Below, in pieces: positions 23,281-33,651 of a stretch of DNA of 64,000 bases (position 1 is its first letter; each line of letters begins with the position of its first letter). The notes under the pieces are model-generated. The model saw only the letters and a program-made list of their open reading frames with translations, was not told the origin of the DNA and searched no databases. The stretch is from Hydrangea macrophylla. Its lineage: Eukaryota; Streptophyta; Magnoliopsida; Cornales; Hydrangeaceae. The stretch spans positions 104,457,450 to 104,521,449 of the forward strand of contig CM066992.1 in NCBI GenBank assembly GCA_033977485.1. Direction: 5' to 3'. Made by a program: the position numbers and the translations under genes.

Positions 23281-24079
23281 CAAATAGCCCACTTCTTTCA
23301 AGCCTTGCCTGAACTATGCTTAACATGATTCCCACTCGGGGATACGTAGGCAACCACCTTGGTTCGGTCGTCCCACCTACCAAAATCCCCCTTCTTTCAA
23401 AACCTTGGCCTGAACTACGTTGGACCTAATCCCCACTCGGGGGTACGTAGGCAAACTTCCAAAAAGAAAAGAAGGATGGCTCGCTAGGTCAAAAATCCAA
23501 AAGGACGCCTAGGCAAAAGTTAAAGCTAAATCCAAAGTGAGCAATAATAAAAGAGAGAAAAGAGCTCGCTAGGTCACTCAACTAGTGCCTAGGCAAAAGT
23601 TATGAGCATGAGAGATTAAAGTTGCGGTCCTTACCATAACCCGGAAACCACCCTTCACACTAGGGGCAAACTTTGGCTAACCGCCTCGTTTGCCTAAATC
23701 TCTCCTAAACTAGGGGCAAACGTCGGTCATCTACCTCGTTTGCCTCACAATTACCTATATCCCAAACTAGGGGCAAACTTCGGCTACCCGCCTTGTTTAC
23801 CTCCGACCACCCGAGCATGCCCAAGTAAGTCCCAAAAGCAACATCTAATTGAAATCTCGATCACAAAAATGTTTTTCTGGAAAGCCAAAATGCATAAAAG
23901 AAGATTCTCAAAGTAACCAAGGTTCACCGATAAACAAACTTCGAATATTACATAAGCAGGAACGGTTGAAAAGTAAAAATCTTTCAAAGGCAATCACACA
24001 TATCCAAGACACTTAGAGGAAGAAGCAGAATTAGTCAAGTCTAGTTTTATTTCTGTGTCTTTTATTTCTTCGAAGGTCT
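23281..24079. other. Post-pol non-coding region of C with conserved motif and short repeats
   Basis: Two copies (23305-23353 and 23408-23454) of a motif with CCTGAACTA, GATTCCCACTCGG and GATACGTAGGCA, the same motif as in both A units. Then three repeats of AACTAGGGGCAAAC with CGCCTCGTTTGCCT (about 23660-23805). No gene is seen. The region separates pol from the antisense genes. Confidence 0.65.
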
Positions 24080-25157
24080 TCAGAAATAGGCTTTTACTTG
24101 GTCGGTCCAACCATCAATGAAAGCAGCAATAGTGGCAGCCCTGACCCTAGAAGCAAAAACCCTCTCAGTAAACCCCTGGGGGACCTCTTGAACCTGCCCA
24201 TGCTGCTTGGCTAATCGGCGAGGATGATAGAAAGAAGTCTTTCTCAGTCCCATCAACCACACTCTCTAGTGACCCCTGAGGCTTGTAGTAACAACATGAA
24301 GGCCCCAATGCTCCACAATTCAGCAAATGTCTACCTCGGATAAAGTGCCCATCGTACTAACCCAGTCAGCAAAAGTATAGAGTGGATGAAGCACGGCCCG
24401 ACGAAAGTAAACCGGTGGTATGCGGCCCGTCCACAGCTGAAGGCATTCATATAGCCAAGCCTGTAACACCAAAGGCGCCCCAGAAAGAAGAGGAGTCCCT
24501 TGGTTAAGAGCATTATCCAAACCATTCAGGGTCTCAGCTAGAACCATAGCCATGGGGATCCTACCTACCTTCAGTCCAAGGCACACATGCACTAAGTCGC
24601 TAGAAGTACTCGAGAACAAGAAGTGCGAAGTCATGCACAAAATCAGAGCAGCCCCACGGTTAGCGTCATATACGCTGGGATCTCCAGGATCAGCGTAGCG
24701 GGCAATAACAGAGGCAATGTTGAGAACTTCACCTTGAATCAGTGGACGAGAGGCAGCAATTGAACAGTTAATATATTCAGGCAAGCCGTGCGTGGGGCTG
24801 GGAGTATTGGAAAGAGGAAGGATCAAGGCCAAATCCGGATCAAAGCCTAGGATAGCACAAAATTCCTCAAACATTAGACACATCTCCAAGTCGTTGAAAC
24901 TGAAAACATGATTTACCGGGTCCTAGTGAGCAATAGCAGCATGCAAGAACTCAGTGTTCAGAGCCATCTGGAAAAGAAAAAATAGCTCGGTCAGGCCATA
25001 GCTGAAGAGGTTGATCTGTTCCACACCACTCGTAATATTCAGCCAAGCTGTGAGTTGAGAAGGATCATACAATGCCATATTTTCTGTCGCGGCTCTAGCA
25101 AAATTCAAAATGTTGGCAGTACCTCCCCGTTTCACGGACTATCCCACCTGCAAGGTA
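24080..25157 (-). pseudogene. Second antisense ORF of element C (uncharacterised plant retroelement protein)
   Basis: One continuous minus-strand frame runs from about 25157 to the TGA at 24080. A splice acceptor (TTGCAG) precedes 25157, and the first ATG is at 25078 (MALYDPSQL), giving about 332 codons. Three in-frame stops break it (about 24921, 24318 and 24270). Visible stretches include LTELFFLFQMALNTEF, LEMCLMFEEFCAILGFDPD and LTGRIPPVYFRRAVLHP-like text. The fold looks like the helical, retroelement-associated plant proteins of the DUF7745/plant-mobile-domain type, but I am not sure of the family. It lies downstream of the larger antisense gene on the same strand and may share its transcript. 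Confidence 0.5.
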
Positions 25158-25426
25158 AACACACTCACTGTCACAAGGCTGCTCATCGCAGTAACATCAA
25201 TAATCACAGAATCACGATGCACATATATCGTCACACGATCACCAACCAAAACAAGCACACAATCGCGCCTCCAAATCGGAAGATATCTGGCCCAAAAGGC
25301 AAAGCATCATATTTTGTCAAAAGGTTACAAATCATCCTACATGTTATCCATCATTCATAAAATATCGATACAACCAAATTGAAGACATAAAATGGAGACA
25401 AAACAAAAGTCCCCGCTCATGAGGCC

Positions 25427-27603
25427 TCAGTCCTCTTCTTCTTCATCTTCCGTCAGGCCGCCCGGAGTGTATGTTGGCGAAGGCCTCCTACCGCTCCTGC
25501 ACCTCGGCCTGGTCCTCGATGAACCGGTACCACCTCTGCGACACTGCACACACAAATAAATTGAAAATGGTCAGCCGTGAAGCAACGAAAGTACAAAACG
25601 GAGTTGATTCAAAAACTTACCAAGTACGCCATATGGCTAGTGGCAAACTACCGTATGCCATCCATCTGTTAATGGTAAAATCTAGGGTTAGAGTCTTATA
25701 ACCTTAAGAAAGCACAAAATTAGAGACATACCCTGTGGTCTCGCGTAAGGACCAAGGACCGGAAGCTAGCTGCCAAGGCATGACCCTCCTTAGCGTAACT
25801 CCAAGGAACATTGAGGATACCTGTTGGCTGAGTAGGATACCCACATGTGACTCGTGGCACCTCCATAACCTGGGGGGAACCATCGGCACCTTGAACGTTG
25901 ACGGTCCAATCCCAAAGAAGGATGGGGTCGGAAGCTGGAGGAGCCTTCCTCTTGTACATCTCATGAAGCTGTAGGCACAAAACAAGATTAGGGAAAAGAC
26001 AAGTCAAAAACATAATTGACGAATAGAGACAAAAACGTATATAAAAAAAAATCTCACATCCATGAGTGGGAAGTTCGGCATCAAAAAGCGGCCACGGTAT
26101 GCCTCATAGCCAGTCTCGGAGTGGATGTGATCCCAAACATCAGTGCCGGCCAGAGCCGCTAGCAAAGCAGCATTAGAGAGGTCGCCAACATCCATCATGG
26201 GAGGATCGTGAGGAGCATAATACCTCGGGCTACCAATCACCTACCGGGATACTCGTTCACCAAGGTACTATTGCCTGCCCTCAGTACTCTCCATCAGTAG
26301 GCGGCAAGAAGCAAGAGGCCTAACCGCCTGAATCTCCTCAGGGGCCGCATAAGAAACACTCTCCCAAGGCGTCCAGTCAACACTGGCAACTGTCAGCTCA
26401 GATAAGAAATTCCTCAAAAGGACAATCCGATGGGCCCCGCTCTTGACCCCGACAACATCTCTCCACCACCTCAAGCCCCGAGGAAATAAAGTCACTGGAG
26501 CCATGCCATCCTCATCCTCACTCGACTCATCAGCAGGGGTAGGGGCCAGCATCTTCAGGTACTCAAAGCTCCAGAGCTGCACAAGAAAAGGTGAAAGTTA
26601 GAAAGCAGAAACACGAAATTGCCAAAAGAAAGGAAAATTAACAGAACATACCTCCCAAGCTCGCCAGAATCCTCCAGTAGATTTGATGATGCCACGGGAG
26701 ACCTCGCCCATGTGCTTATAAATGTGGGCCAGGGTAGCACTGCCCCAGTCATATGAAGGAATCTTGTCAATAGTCGCCAAGCAAGTAAGGAGCCGTAGGC
26801 TTACCCAGTCATTCCGTGTCGCGAAAATTGAACAGCCAAGAACGTACAGCAGAAAGGCCCGTAACAACTGCCGATCATTTAGAGTATGTCCCCCTCTTCC
26901 GTAAGCTCGATAAAGCCAGCCACAGGGGAACCGATGCCCCTCCAGATTAGGAGGAACAGCCCCAATCAGCATCTCGACAGCTTCAGGGTCAATCTCATAG
27001 AAGTAATCCAAGACCAGGCTCTTTCCGCCAACCCTCAAGTCGGTAATCATCAAGAAATCAAAAGGCGTCATCGTCATCTCGCCGAACGGAAGATGGAAGG
27101 TATTGGTCGTGTCCCACCACCTATCAGCAAGAGCATAGAAAATGGGCCAGGTCATTGGTACTCTTTGAATCTAGACGGATGAAGCCGCCAAAACCTGCAT
27201 CATCAACCATCTGTTTAACGATGGGCAACAATTGGGTGTACCACAGGAAAGCGTGGGCAAGACTACCATGGCCCTTCAAGGCCACCTTCGGCACCTGTAC
27301 ACATAAAAAATAACCAAAACAGGCACCAAAATCACTATTCATAATCCGAAGTCCAACTTCACAAAAACAAAATTTGAGCACAAATCAAACTTCCAACAAT
27401 CTCTAGGTGCACACTACAGCTCACAAAACTAGCACAATGCATAGAAATAGTTCGAAACTACCAAGAGTTTGACGTACCTGACGCGCTAGAGCCACAGAGA
27501 AAAGATGGCAATGGGGGTCTCATAAAACTAACTCCGGAGGTTGACTCTCGGCCTTTGCCCGTTCCTTGGCCTTCTTGGACGGCCTCCTTGAGCTTGAAGC
27601 CAT
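25427..27603 (-). pseudogene. Antisense plant-mobile-domain (PMD) gene of element C, six exons
   Basis: Predicted exons on the minus strand are 27603-27478, 27294-26652, 26576-26058, 25968-25732, 25665-25621 and 25543-25427. Every intron has GT and AG ends and is in phase 0, giving about 561 aa. Exon 1 is basic (MASSSRRPSKK). Exon 2 has GFGGFIRLDSK, then RWWDTTNTFHLPFGEMTMTP, the hallmark of the plant mobile domain. The C-terminus is Arg/Ser-rich and ends EDEEEED. Breaks: a TGA in exon 1 (Arg in the A copy), a one-base shift near 27169 and two TAG in exon 3 (about 26235-26270). PMD proteins derive from mobile elements, and some host members act in silencing. Here the gene is cargo of the retrotransposon. 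Confidence 0.7.
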
Positions 27604-27820
27604 GGATCAGCAGAGAAAATGAAAATGGGAGCTCAACTTTCTTCTTGAGATATTGAGAAAAAAATAAAAACCCAATCAAATTTCTAATCGTGGGAAGAGA
27701 TTGCTTACCTGAGTGGGCACAAGCTGTCTTTTAACGAATTTTGGCTTCAAAAACACCCAAAAATGGCCAAAAATGAGCTCAAAATGCTCAAAAACCCGAG
27801 ATATATTTCCATGGAGTCCG

Positions 27821-27908
27821 GCCACCCAGTGCCACCGCAGCACTGGCCAACTGCCGCCGCGGTAGTGGCCTAGTGCTGTCGAGGCACTAGGCCACTGCCG
27901 CGACACTG
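27821..27908. promoter_or_regulatory. GC-rich inverted-word array upstream of the antisense PMD gene
   Basis: The words GCAGCACTGGCC, CTGCCGCCGCGG, TAGTGGCCTAGTGC and GGCACTAGGCCACTGCC repeat and pair. The array begins 218 bp upstream of the antisense ATG (27603) and mirrors the array 245 bp upstream of the antisense exon in element A. A promoter role is inferred from position. Confidence 0.45.
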
Positions 27909-28074
27909 CTCCCTAGGGCCCCATTTCGCTCTGTTTCAGCCCATTTTGGCCCGTTGTACCCGTTTCAGCCCGTTTTTGATCCTGATTAGCCTCGATGGCC
28001 CATTTCAGTCAAGATTTCTGAGGTTTTATCCCCAACAGATCCAATTTATCCCTAACAGATTCAGTTAATCCCCC

Positions 28075-28860
28075 GAGGACAGAAACAGAAAGATATCAGC
28101 TCCCGAAGGCACTAACCGGCTCTTTTGGATTAAGCACCGTAAGATTTGATCAACCGTAATGGGTTCAGAGATGGGTCCTAGTTCCTGGTCAAAAAACAGT
28201 TAAGAGAGATTCTCCAAGAGTCCTACACCATCCCTCGAGGACAGAAACAGAAAGATATCAGCTCCCGGAGGCCTTAACCGGCTCTTTTGGATTGAGCACC
28301 GCAAGATTCGATTAACCGCGAGAGATTCAGAGATGGGTCCTGGTTCCCGGTCAAAAAATAGTTAAGAGAGATTCTCCGAGAGTCCTACACCATCCCCGAG
28401 GACAGAAACAGAAAGATTTCAGCTCTCGAAGGCCCTAACCGACTCTCTAGGATTGAGTATCGCAAGATTTGATCAACCATAATGGGTTCAGAGATGGGTC
28501 CTAGTTCCTGGTCAAGAAAAGTTAAGAGAGATTCTCCGAAAGTCCTACACCATCCCTCAAGGACAGAAACAGGAAGATATCAGCTCCCGGAGGCCCTAAA
28601 CTGGCTCTCTTGGATTGAGCACCGCAAGATTCGATCAACCGCGAGAGATTCAGAGATGGGTCCTAGTTCCCAGTCGAAAAATAGTTAAGAGAGATTCTCC
28701 GAGAGTCCTACACCATCCCCCGAGAACAGAAACAGAGAGATATCAGTTCCCGGAGGCCTTAACCGGCTCTCTTGGATTGAGCACCGCAAGATTTGATCAA
28801 ACCGTGAGAGATTCAGAAATGGGTCCTGATTCCCATTCAAGAGTTTAAGAGAGATCCCCG
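28075..28860. repeat. 162-bp tandem repeat (about 4.9 copies) in element C
   Basis: Units start with GAGGACAGAAACAGAAAGAT or a variant at 28075, 28237, 28398, 28559 and 28722. Each contains ATTGAGCACCGCAAGATT and AGAGAGATTCTCCGAGAGTC. Periods run 161-163 bp. Long ORFs across it are by-products. The flanks 27909-28074 and 28861-29296 are non-coding. Confidence 0.9.
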
Positions 28861-29296
28861 AAAGTCGCCCACTGTCCCTAGCAGAAAATAGAACTAACTT
28901 TCTAGAATCGGTCATCAGGACCAACCAGAACACCACCCGTATCGCGGCTCCCAAAGCAAGCATTGTCTGTTCGCGGCTCCGCGTCTTTTGATTATCATGA
29001 GCTTTCTCACCTGTCAATTATCATAGAATCCCCCAACTACCGGTCGTTGCAAAATCCCTCGGTCATCTTTGGTCGTCATCATCAAAGACCCTGCATCTGA
29101 TCCGTTTTAAAGCACGCTTCCCGAAAATCAGGAAGTTTACCTCGAGACCCAGAGTCTTCCAAACCTTGGTGTCTTTATCTAAGTCAGTCAGTCACCACAA
29201 CAGCGCCAGAATGACAAACGCCCCACAGTACCAGCTCATACTAAGATCGGAACACTAGACATGATAGGACTCAGAACACAACTCATTGACATCCAT

Positions 29297-29810
29297 GCAT
29301 GCTCGAGAGACCACAGCAAGACCTCCAGTTACTTACCGTCAAATAGCGATAAGGAGAGTCCCTGAAGGATTACGTTGATCGGTTCAACCAGCTATAGACA
29401 CCCCATTTTTTTGGCTATCAGATTTAGGAGACCCATAGCTTGGTGATTCACGATGATCGTAAAAGACTCAAAAAGGACTCCTAGAAGTTAATTCTATCTC
29501 TTAAAATACTCAAGAAATGGTACGTGTGACCAAAATGCCCCTGAAAGCCCAAACATTCCCAAATTTGGACCAAATGTTCTGGAAACACGCTACGTCGTAA
29601 GAAAAGTAATAAAAGAGTTTTAAAGGAAAACCAGATGAAATCATCGGCTCCCAAAGACCCCCGAAAGTCCCAGAAGTTCCCGGAAAGTCCTTGTTGACCG
29701 ATTTGACCACGGTTTGACCAAAGTCAATCAAAATTGCCCAAAAGTTCCGAGATCATGCTAGATCATGTGAAAAGTACTAAAATGAGTTTCAAGAGAAAAA
29801 CATACAAAAA
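29297..29810 (+). repeat. Right copy of the gag B/C-LTR junction with truncated C LTR
   Basis: 29297-29392 repeats the end of the left gag B piece (10653-10748). 29393-29810 repeats the first 418 bp of the C LTR (10749-11175), starting TATAGACACCCC instead of TGTAGACACCCC. Overall identity is high, about 93-95% by eye. At 29811 the sequence switches straight to gag B (KGKYIDTEEFL). The copy begins at the short word GCATGCTCG. This is not a normal 3' LTR, since gag B lies on both its sides. Confidence 0.8.
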
Positions 29811-30270
29811 GGTCAAGGGAAAGTATATTGATACCGAGGAATTCTTGAAGTCCAAGCGTGCAAGTCAGGCGGAAGACAGTTCGCCAAGGCCAAAGCGGAA
29901 ACGTGAAGGCTCTGAAAAGGGTTCGGGAAAGAGACCGAAGTCGGACCAACCCCGAGGTGGTCGAGATCAAGCTTCAGTTGCATTCACACAGCTCTCCCAA
30001 CCCATCCATAATGTTATGGTTGCGGTAGAGGCACAGAGGCTGCTTAAGCCGCCGACGAAGCTAAAGATCCCGCTGGAAAAAAGGAACCGCGACAAGTTCT
30101 GCCACTACCACCGGGATCATGGCCACGACACCGAGGACTATTTTAAGCTCAAGATGGCCATTGAAAAGCTCATCCAATAGGGTCATCTTGCCGAGTTTGC
30201 CCCTCCAGATAGACCATCCCGGCCAGACGACCGAGCCCTCCAACAGCCACAGCCTCTCGGTCAAATCAAT
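29811..30270 (+). pseudogene. gag of element B, 3' part
   Basis: Resumes gag B after the C insertion: KGKYIDTEEFLKSKR, a basic stretch (PRPKRKREGSEKGSGKRPK), then the Cys/His stretch CHYHRDHGHDTEDYFKLK (about 30101) typical of Tat gag. A TAG at 30178 ends the open frame, and the same frame goes on with GHLAEFAPP. About 100 or more codons of gag between DYVDRFNH and here are missing, lost with the rearrangement at the C boundary. Confidence 0.75.
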
Positions 30271-30831
30271 GTGATCTCTGGAGGAACGTCGGGCGGAGGG
30301 GACTCACAGTCGACCAGAAAGAGGCATACCCGGGCATCCCGAGTGGATGTCTTGCATGTCCAATCTGCTGGCTCCCTACCAACCGATGTCCTAACATTCT
30401 CGTCTGACAACGTGAAGGACCTGCATTTCCCCCACGATGATCCGCTAGTGGTGACACTCTCGATAGCCAATTACACAGTGAAAAGAGTATTAGTAGACAC
30501 TGGCAGTTCTTCTGACATCCTGTTTGCCTCGGCGTTCGATCAGCTCAGGATATCCAGGGACCGGCTCCGACCGGTAGCCACTCCCTTGGTGGGATTCAAC
30601 GGATCCAGCACACAATCGCTCGAAATGATTGAACTGCCCGTTCTTATAGGGACCTACCCCCAGCAGGTCTCCATGCTCGCTAATTTCGTTATAGTGGAGG
30701 CTCCATCCGCCTATAATGTCATCCTGGGAAGACCAACACTCAACAAAGCCAAGGTGGCTGTGTCAACTTACAGCCTGACAGTTAAGTTCCCAATCCCGAG
30801 GGTCCGAGGAACTTGCATGGAGATCAAGTAA
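30271..30831 (+). pseudogene. Protease of element B
   Basis: An open frame holding the Tat aspartic protease. The catalytic motif VDTGSSSDILF is intact (Asp codon at 30496), followed by LVGFNGSSTQSLEMIELPV and the conserved AYNVILGRPTLNKAKV. Its upstream part (HTRASRVDVLHVQSA) is linker. The frame ends at a TAA at 30829 after RGTCMEIK, where element B would continue into RT. The domain looks complete, but its polyprotein is broken. Confidence 0.75.
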
Positions 30832-30834
30832 CCG

Positions 30835-32900
30835 CTCAGAGCTGTTACATCAGCTCCCTGAGCAAGGATGCAATCACATACGCTTTGAACATACAGGAGA
30901 TAGACCCAAGGGACATGAGGGATGAAGTAGGCCTGGTAGAAGAGGTCGAGCAAGTGGGACTACATACCCTGGCCCCCGACAGGTCCGTCAGTATTGGCAC
31001 TCTCCGGGAACCAAGTCTTAAAGAAAAGTTGATCTGGTTCTTGAGAGAAAACCATGACGTCTTCGCCTGGTGCCATGAAGATATGCCCGGGATTGACCCC
31101 CCCGGGTTATGTCTCACTACCTCAACGTCGATCCGAACTCCCACCAGTGAAACAGAAAAGAAGGGGCATGGCCCCCGAGAGGCAGGAGGCTGTGCGCGAG
31201 AAAGTCGGTAAATTGCTCAAGGCAAAGTCCATCAGGAAAGTTCAGTATCCCGACTGGTTGGCCAATGTGGTGTTGGTCAAGAATAATAGCGGCAAGTGGA
31301 TAATGTGTGTAGAATTCACCGATCTAAACAAAGCATGTCCCAAGGATTGCTACCCGCTACTAAGGATAGACCTCCTGGTGGATTCCACGATCGGCCACTC
31401 ATAACTCTCATTCATGGATGCATACTCTGGGCACAACCACATCAATATGTACCCCGGTGACGAAGAGAAGACTTCTTTCATTACTGACCAGGGGACGTAC
31501 TGTTACAAGGTAATGCCTTTCGGCCTCAAAAATGCCAGGGCAACTTATCAATGCCTGGTCAACTGCATGTTCAAGGATCTGATCGGGAAAATAATGGAAG
31601 TGTATGTCGACGACCTCCTAGTCAAAAACCGCGATGAGTCCGACCATCTCGAGCACCTGGCCGGGGCATTCAGCATCTTAAGACAATTCCGAATGAGGTT
31701 GAACCAGGCCAAGTGCACGTTTGGAGTATCGTCTAGGAAATTCCTGGGACACCTAGTCAGCAGGCAGGGAATCGAGGCAAAAGCTGAGAAAATACAAGCG
31801 ATTATCAACATGCGGTCACCCCGGTCAACAAAGGAGGTACAAAGTTTGGCCGAACGGGTGGCAGCACTGAACTGATTTGTGTCCTGAGCAACCGATCGGT
31901 GTCTACCATTCTTCAAAATCCTCCGCAAAGCATTCTAGTGGACGGAAGAGTGTGAAGAGGCATTTCAGGAACTCGAGAAGTACCTAACATCACCCCCTCT
32001 GCTCTCCACACCCATATCGAAGAAGGAACTATACTTATACTTGGTAGTGTCACCATCGTCGGTTAGCTCGGCACTCATCCGGGAAGAGCACGGAGTACAG
32101 CTCCCGATCTATTACACAAGTCGGGCATTCCAGGGCGCAGAAAGTCGGTACTCCTGCATTGAGAAGCTCATCTTCTCCCTTATCACCTCTTCCTGGAGGC
32201 TTCATCCATACTTTCGGGCCCACGTCATAGTGGTCCTTACAGATCAGCCACTACGCCGAATCCTCAGTCGGCCCGAAACATCCGGAAGGCTCATCAAGTG
32301 GGCATTGGAATTGGAGGAATTCAAAGTGGTTTACAGACCCCGGAGGACGATCAAAGGACAGGCCATGGCAGATTTTCTTGTAGAGTTCACGTACCCAGAA
32401 AATCCGATCGAGGAGATCGACCCTCCCGAGTTACCGCCCAGTTTGCAACCCGATATCCCAACCTGGGTACTCTACATGGATGGGTCCCTCTAACAAAGAA
32501 TGTAGCGGGGTAGGAATCATCCTGACTACACCTGATAGGATCCAGCTAGAGTACGCATTGAGGTTCGGTTTCTAGGCCTCCAACAACGAGAACGAGTACG
32601 AAGCTTTGTTGGTCGGGCTACAGTTAGCCAACTCGATGGGCGCGTAGCAACTCGAAGGATACAGTGACTCCCAGCTTGTGGTTAACTAAGTCAATTAGGA
32701 GTATAAAGCCCGGGAAGACACTATAGTGTCCTACCTTACCCTGGTTAGGTCGGTCGCCAAGCAATTTAAAGGTTTCGCAATCCGACAGATCCCTAGAGAG
32801 GAGAATACAAAGGCCGATCGGTTAGCACGCCTCGTCTCGACTTCTGAGTCAGACCTGCTTGGGATAAGGGTAGAATACTTGCCCTTGTCCAAGCCTAGTG
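30835..32900 (+). pseudogene. RT, RNase H and archaeal RNase H of element B
   Basis: RT: VVLVKNNSGKWIMCVEFTDL (about 31265), FMDAYSGHNHI, GTYCYKVMPFGLKNA and an intact YVDD (about 31603). Frame changes or stops lie near 31210, 31402, 31873, 31888 and 31936. RNase H follows (LYLYLVVSPSSVSSALI, YYTSRAFQGAESRYS) and then an archaeal-type RNase H in pieces (LYMDGSL near 32475, ASNNENEYEALL near 32580, EGYSDSQLVVN near 32656). Several stops sit at expected Gln or Arg codons. The domain order is that of the Tat lineage. Confidence 0.75.
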
Positions 32901-33009
32901 TGGCCCACTCAGGAGGCATGGAGGTTAACCCGGTCACTTTAGAGCCCAGCTGGATGGACCCGATAAAGATGAAGCCCGCCGGGTTAAGTACCGGGCGGTC
33001 AGATATCAT

Positions 33010-33651
33010 CTAGTCGAGGGCGTGCTCTGCAAGAGGGGTTTCTCTCTCCCCTATCTCCGATGTGTACACCCCGCTCATGTTCTTGGAATATTGTACAAAA
33101 TTTAGTCAATCAAACCGGATAATTTTGCAGTCAATCAAAACCAGGCTTGAAGAGGCAAAGGGACTTTGGGCTGACGAATTACCAACCCTTCTGTGGGCCT
33201 ATCGTTCCACTCCCTGAGCAGCAACGGGAGAGACCCCGTTCTCACTGACCTACGGCTTTGAAGCAGTGATACCCACAGAGCTCGGTTTGCCAACATACCG
33301 GGTTGCTAACTTCAGTGAACAAGGCAACGAAGAAGCCCTCAGAGCAGGGCTCAACATAGTTGACGAGAGAAGGGACCGGGCATATTTAAAAGTAGCAGCA
33401 TACAAGCAGCGGGTCTCCCGGTACTATAACAGCAGAGTCAAGCACCACAACTTCCAGGTGGGAGACATGGTCTTAAAGGCGGTAAACTAATCCACTAAAG
33501 TCCTGAGCCATGGGAAGCTGGGGGCAAACTGGGAAGGACCCTACATGGTCATCTAGGTTAACCGCCAGGGAACTTATTGGTTACAGACTATAGATGGGCA
33601 AGACCTCACTCACCCATGGAACGTGCAGCACCTCCGCAAGTACTTCCAATG
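33010..33651 (+). pseudogene. Integrase remnant of element B, catalytic core deleted
   Basis: The start of the integrase zinc region is visible (VLCKRGFSLPYLRCVH). The sequence then jumps, at about 33085-33120, to the end of the core (LKTRLEEAKGLW, LLWAYRST). The DDE catalytic part between them, normally some 130-150 residues, is missing. The C-terminal part is kept (GETPFSLTYGFEAVIP, YKQRVSRYYNSRV, VGDMVLK, NWEGPYMV, HLRKYFQ) with stops at about 33216, 33488 and 33553. The enzyme cannot work. Confidence 0.75.

Larger units (their letters stand above)
10749..29296 (+). mobile_element. Element C: Ogre-like Tat retrotransposon, 3' LTR displaced
   Basis: It consists of a 3249-bp 5' LTR, primer-binding site, leader with tandem repeats, gag, protease, RT, RNase H, archaeal-type RNase H (split by a solo LTR), integrase, and then two antisense genes and a 162-bp tandem array. 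The size, long LTR, dual RNase H and antisense genes fit the Ogre/Tat group. The expected 3' LTR is not directly attached: after 29296 comes a second copy of the gag B flank and only 418 bp of LTR. Multiple stops and frameshifts make all genes non-functional. Confidence 0.85.

Noticed and set aside
28482..29017. ORFs across the 162-bp array
   Set aside because: The translations repeat with the DNA unit and have no domain.
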